Assembly: GCA_036881905.1 (NCBI GenBank)
Contig: JBAJNN010000035.1
Span: 1 to 17,222 of the forward strand
Origin: JBAJNN01 sp036881905
Lineage (GTDB): Bacteria; Pseudomonadota; Alphaproteobacteria; Rhizobiales; Im1
DNA length: 17,222 nucleotides
Direction: 5' to 3'
Part shown: positions 14,294-17,222 of the stretch, piece after piece
Position numbering within the stretch: the first letter of the stretch is position 1
How the letters are laid out: every line of letters starts with the position of its first letter
Program-made: the position numbers and the translations under genes
The notes under the pieces: generated by a model
What the model was told of the DNA's origin: nothing
Seen by the model: the letters and a program-made list of their open reading frames with translations, nothing else
Database searches by the model: none

Positions 14294-14932
14294 TCTATTT
14301 CCTCCAGGATATGAACAGGATAGGCGTTCACCCGCCCGAAACGCTCATCGGGAATGATCCCGATATGCAGGCCGCGCTCGCGACACAATTTCGCCGCCTT
14401 GCGCCCGAAAACAGTTGCCTTCGAGAGGGGTAATTTCAGATTGTGAGTGCGACAGAAAGGCGATCACCGTCATGTATCCGGTGTCGCCGTCCATATCGGC
14501 CAGCTTGCGCTCCGTCTCTTCCTGCCGATGTTCGACCTCGGTCAGCCGCCTTTCCTGCTCGGCGGCTTGCAGGACAAGGTCTTGTATGGCCTGGAAGTGC
14601 GGCGGGAGTTTCCGCATCCCGTATTGACCGGTCTTGCGGATGGTCGGTAGAACCTCCGCCGTCACCCATTTCTTGAACCGTTTGGCTTGGGGTTTATCGG
14701 ATCGCAATACCAAGGAATAGAGGCCGCTTTCATTGACAATGTTTGTCGGCCTGTGGCTACCCTCAATCTGATATAGGGTAACTTCGTCCTCATCAAGGCG
14801 TCGCACCGCCATGCTAGGGTTTTGAATACCCAACACGGCGCAAACATCGGCGGCCACAAACCAAGGCTCGCCGTCTTTCTCAATGACCCGAACAGGGTAA
14901 TCCTCAAATTGAAATGGCGTGATTGCGTTCAT
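14290..14932 (-). pseudogene. Bro-N phage antirepressor, single-base frameshift
   Basis: The start is the ATG at 14932, with AAGGAG 8 bases upstream. Residues 1-105 form a Bro-N domain: FEDYPVRVIEKDGEPWFVAA, DVCAVLGIQNP, RPTNIVNESGLYSLVLRSDK and FKKWVTAEVLPTIRKTGQYG. A coiled coil follows (QAAEQERRLTEVEHRQEETE). Near 14455 (after MTVIAF) the sense moves forward one base to RTHNLKLPLSKATVFGRKAA, then RFGRVNAYPVHILEEIE, the expected antirepressor C-terminus; its stop overlaps the initiator ATG. Without the shift the frame ends in an unlikely tail at 14345. Bro-N proteins bind DNA and counter or modify repression. About 213 residues when joined. Confidence 0.75.
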
Positions 14933-15169
14933 GGTCTCAACTCCTTTTCTTCCCTGCAAAACCCGAAGATTTCATCGCCAAGCCGGTTGGTTTGGGCGAT
15001 TTTGTTTCGGCAGGTCGTCATAAGGTCGAGAAACAACTCGCCGCAGTCCTCGTCGTGGCTGATCGCCAAGGCGGCATCGATCAGCACATCGACTTTGGCC
15101 ATGGTCAGGCTTTGCACGTCCAATAGCTCGTTGATTTTTGCAAATCGGGGGAAGGGGCGGCGGCGTCAT
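14929..15169 (-). pseudogene. Small phage protein, probable one-base insertion near its start
   Basis: The ATG at 15169 overlaps the Rha stop as ATGA but its frame soon turns meaningless. Skipping one C in the five-C run near 15150 gives MTPPPLPRFAKINELLDVQS, then LTMAKVDVLIDAALAISHDE and DCGELFLDLMTTCRNKIAQT, an ordinary helical protein of about 79 residues. The second frame ends at 14929 in a TGA that overlaps the antirepressor ATG. A TTG at 15123 could give a shorter product without any shift. No family recognised. Confidence 0.5.
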
Positions 15170-16359
15170 TGCACGGCCCTCCCGTTCGCTGGGGACGGAC
15201 GACCGTCCTTGCCGGACGGAGCCAGAGACAGCGGAATGCGTTTGGCCCGAGCCGTCAAATGGTGAAGTTTGTTTTCAAGGTCTTCCGCGACCGCCCTCAG
15301 TCGGCCCGCCTGTTTCGACAAATCTTCCAACGTGCTTTTATATGTCGCGGCCGTGTGTATGGCGTTCGCAAGGCATGATGCGTCATCGACGATCCCGTCC
15401 GGCCGCTCGACCGGAAAGGTCACGGTCACCCTTCGCGCGTGTTTCGCTGACTCGATGAAAACCACCGCCTCGTCGAACCGGCTCTGCGGAATCTCGCAAT
15501 AGCGCGGAACCTGGAATTTGTCCTTGAGTCGCTCATAGGCATCATGGCGCGAGGCTTGGTCGGTCCACCGCTCCTGTATGAGCTTTTGGATCGTTCGACA
15601 TTGCGAGGGCGTCAGCGTTCGCGGCTGGGGTAAAGCCGGTTGTTGCGCCGGGCCGCCTTGCGGAGTGGTGAAAAGATCGGCGATCCGAGCAATCAACGCC
15701 CTCGCGTTTCGCGTCTTGGAGATGTGACACAAAAACGCGGTCTGCCGCTCATTGAGGTAATAATAATGCCCCAGGCGAGAGACCCTGCCGAAAGCCTTCA
15801 GCTCGGCGAAGTGGAACCGGATTAGATTCCTTATATTATAAGGCGTGCTGAACCCCATGGCTTGCGCCAGAGCCAGATCGTTGACGCGATATTCGCCCTC
15901 GATCGGCGACAGGGGTAGAGAGAACGCGAAGTCCGGCTGTTCGATATGCGGCGCGGAAGCCCTTTCGGCTAGGGAATGCCCCTCGAACAGATGCGCCTGG
16001 CGTTCGGCGACCACGGCGGCGTAGGGCGCTTCATCAACCACCTCCATCCGGTTGAAGGATTCGAGATACCGTATCTTCCAGGCCATGGCCTTTTGGCCGG
16101 TGAGGCCCATCGCCAGAAGCGTGAACCCGACGCGCGTCATTTCGACGATCGTCTAGCGGACGGTTCCCGTGCTATGGCGTTGAATTTGTTCACGGTATCC
16201 AAAATTGGATTCCCTGAAATCGTCGGGAATATCCAAGTTTCTGATGGCACGCAGAACATGCAAATGTTTTTTGCCGAAGCTCTCGGCGACTTTGAGGGAA
16301 GTGGTTTTAAGGTCGGAAGAAACGAGGGCGGATTCCGCCCGTGGATTAAGAGCGCTCAT
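15166..16359 (-). pseudogene. Rha-family phage regulatory protein split by an in-frame amber codon
   Basis: The start is the ATG at 16359, with AGGAG 7 bases upstream. Residues 12-68 (LVSSDLKTTSLKVAESFGKK, then VLRAIRNLDIPDDFRESNF) are the first half of a Rha domain; the second half continues in the same frame as EMTRVGFTLLAMGLTGQKAM and YLESFNRME. Between them is one TAG (16153-16155, codon 69). The next ATG, at 16140, opens a 324-residue frame that lacks half the domain. A second region, YRVNDLALAQAMGFSTPYNI with YYYLNERQTAFLCHISKT, accompanies Rha in some alphaproteobacterial phages, and a coiled coil ends the protein. Rha proteins affect lysogeny by an unknown mechanism. Only an amber suppressor would give full length, 397 residues. 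Confidence 0.8.
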
Positions 16360-16386
16360 AGCGGGTCTCCTGTAGTTGGAAGTTGA

Positions 16387-16418
16387 CCCGGAAGCCCTCT
16401 TGTCAAAGGGCGGCCGGG
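16387..16418 (-). other. Stem-loop in the Rha leader
   Basis: CCCGG/CCGGG outer and CCCT/AGGG inner arms, with a small internal loop, lie about 16 bases upstream of the Rha ribosome site. A TTGTCAA motif occupies the loop. Confidence 0.4.
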
Positions 16419-16455
16419 CGACAACGGGTGACAAGACCGGCCTACAGGAACCGGC

Positions 16456-16469
16456 GAGTCCGAAGACTC
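16456..16469 (-). other. UUCG tetraloop hairpin in the Rha leader
   Basis: As minus-strand RNA it reads GAGUC-UUCG-GACUC, a C(UUCG)G loop of the extra-stable class. It lies between the leader terminator and the Rha gene. Confidence 0.55.
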
Positions 16470-16489
16470 CCCATTGCGCCCGACCATAG

Positions 16490-16521
16490 AAAAAGCCGCA
16501 TTCCTTGAGAAAGGCGCGGCT
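16490..16521 (-). terminator. Intrinsic terminator ahead of Rha (possible attenuator)
   Basis: On the minus strand, AGCCGC/GCGGCT outer arms and CCTT/AAGG inner arms close on TCTC and are followed by TTTTT. It stands between the predicted Rha promoter (16585-16613) and the Rha start, so it would have to be read through for the operon to be expressed. Confidence 0.6.
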
Positions 16522-16584
16522 GTCGAGCGCCTGTAGACATTCGGGCTTGTCAACCCGGCCACGGATTTTACCGTGACGAGGTTG

Positions 16585-16613
16585 ACGCTATTCCCGTTGT
16601 CATGCGGTGTCAA
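16585..16613 (-). promoter_or_regulatory. Predicted promoter of the minus-strand phage operon
   Basis: TTGACA (16613-16608) is a perfect -35; 17 bases on is TAGCGT, a weak -10. It would start an RNA near 16578 with a leader of about 220 bases before Rha. TTGAC and GTCAA half-sites frame the promoter as a 32-base dyad (16582-16613), a plausible operator. Confidence 0.4.
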
Positions 16614-16625
16614 GAGGTTTATCGT
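16597..16625 (+). promoter_or_regulatory. Predicted divergent promoter overlapping the Rha promoter
   Basis: TTGTCA (16597-16602), 17 bases, TATCGT (16620-16625). The two -35 elements lie inside each other's spacer, so the promoters cannot easily be used together. Confidence 0.3.
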
Positions 16626-16649
16626 GAATGCGGTTGAATTTTTTATGAG

Positions 16650-16668
16650 AGGCTTCAGAAAGCCTTTT
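16650..16668 (+). terminator. Short terminator-like hairpin in the plus-strand leader
   Basis: AGGCTT-CAGA-AAGCCT followed by TTT, about 20 bases into the RNA from the plus-strand promoter. A rival stem TTCAGA/TCTGAA (16654-16659 with 16672-16677) shares its 5' arm and loop. Confidence 0.4.
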
Positions 16669-16697
16669 CCGTCTGAAACCCGGGGCGCGGCGGAGTT

Positions 16698-16868
16698 GTG
16701 GCCCCGCTGCGCATTCCCCCTGACAGCCCCGCCGAATCCGACGCCGCCGCTGAAAAAATAGAGAAGAATCGGGCAACCCTGCGCAGGCTGGGTTATTCGG
16801 ACAAGGAATATGACGATCTGAAGGTGACGATCGCGCCTAGGCAGTGGCCGGCGATCTGGCTGACCTGA
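16698..16868 (+). CDS. Small hypothetical frame, possibly a remnant
   Basis: A 56-residue frame from a GTG at 16698, after a stop near 16675. The middle reads as protein (AAAEKIEKNRATLRRLGYSD, then KEYDDLKVTIAP) but the ribosome site (GGAG two bases from the GTG) is badly spaced and the end is abrupt. It may be the tail of a lost gene. No family recognised. It lies between the divergent promoter region and the DUF1640-like gene. Confidence 0.3.
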   Translation: MAPLRIPPDSPAESDAAAEKIEKNRATLRRLGYSDKEYDDLKVTIAPRQWPAIWLT

Positions 16869-16946
16869 TCGCCGGCCTCTCGTCTTGCCTATTTGCGCGA
16901 AAGAGGCTAGATTGGCTCCAAGACAACTCTTATTCCGAGGCGATGA

Positions 16947-17222
16947 ATGGACATGACGCACGCTTTGGCGTTCGACACGCTCAAATACTCCAAGCGGTTG
17001 GTGGAGGCCGGGTTTACGCAAACCCAGGCCGAAGCTCTTGCCGAAGAGCAAGCCGGCCTTATCGACGAACGGCTCGCCACCAAGCAGGACCTGAAACAGC
17101 TTGAAGTTGCGCTCAAACGCGACATTAAACAGCTTGAGGCCGCCACCAAGCAGGACCTGAAACAGCTTGAAGTTGCGCTCAAACGCGACATTAAACAGCT
17201 TGAGGCCGCCACCAAGCAGGAC
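16947..17222 (+). CDS. DUF1640-like coiled-coil protein, cut by the window end
   Basis: Starts at the ATG at 16947, with GAGG 6 bases upstream, and is open to the window end (92 codons seen). LAFDTLKYSKRLVEAGFTQT (residues 6-25) and QAEALAEEQAGLIDERLATK match the DUF1640 N-terminal pattern and parallel the gene at 103-546. From residue 44 it is a repetitive coiled coil of 22-residue units, each two hendecads (KQDLKQLEVAL, KRDIKQLEAAT). A C-terminal membrane helix would be expected beyond the window. Function unknown. Confidence 0.75.
   Translation, partial: MDMTHALAFDTLKYSKRLVEAGFTQTQAEALAEEQAGLIDERLATKQDLKQLEVALKRDIKQLEAATKQDLKQLEVALKRDIKQLEAATKQD
17076..17222 (+). repeat. Perfect 66-bp tandem repeats in the DUF1640-like gene
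   Basis: Units at 17076-17141 and 17142-17207 are identical and a third begins at 17208. Each codes for 22 residues and is itself two related 33-bp halves. Identity at the DNA level points to recent expansion or contraction, so copy number may vary between strains or be misassembled. Confidence 0.9.

Noticed and set aside
16356..17051. A 231-codon minus-strand open frame over the promoter region
   Set aside because: It covers the hairpins, the promoters and the DUF1640-like start, with no recognisable protein pattern.
17076..17222. Tandem repeats as a CRISPR array
   Set aside because: Units are contiguous, without spacers, and in frame within a coding sequence.

Overview
The window looks like a chromosomal segment of a proteobacterium, most likely an alphaproteobacterium. 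That assignment is an inference. It rests on DUF3489, on DUF1640-like coiled-coil proteins, on the style of the early phage genes (Rha, Bro-N, a wHTH replication protein, a phage NusG) and on short intergenic palindromes of a kind common in that class. Interrupted genes are frequent, which suits a genome in decay or a draft with indel errors. No rRNA, tRNA or CRISPR array was seen.

Left edge (1-1640): a minus-strand coiled-coil, tail-anchored DUF1640-like protein with a clear terminator, then about 1 kb of decayed coding sequence that includes a lipoprotein-like frame. Centre (1647-7311): a tight plus-strand operon for a carbohydrate-type (CUT1, MalFGK-like) ABC importer: binding protein, two permeases, a complete M17 leucyl aminopeptidase and a MalK/UgpC-type ATPase. 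Beyond it lie a possible transposase remnant and palindromic repeats (7344-7690). A convergent minus-strand Ntn-hydrolase of the glycosylasparaginase family follows (7697-8623), then a plus-strand MFS transporter (8939-10120). Importer, aminopeptidase and asparaginase together suggest uptake and dismantling of glycosylated or isoaspartyl peptides.

Between the MFS gene and the phage block (10121-10642) are relics only: a second DUF3489 3' end, a winged-helix C-terminus and a 28-bp direct repeat. From 16359 down to 10643 runs a minus-strand prophage early operon: Rha (split by one amber codon), a small protein, a Bro-N antirepressor, a replication initiator, a partner replication protein, a NusG/KOW antiterminator, an OB-like small protein, a merged regulator/thioredoxin-fold remnant and DUF3489. 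Most joins are 4-base ATGA stop-start overlaps, and these fix the true reading frames. Three genes carry single-base frameshifts next to homopolymers. A cluster of inverted repeats inside the initiator gene is a candidate replication origin.

The right edge (16360-17222) holds overlapping divergent promoters with structured leaders, a small unassigned frame and a second DUF1640-like gene on the plus strand. That gene runs off the window inside perfect 66-bp tandem repeats.
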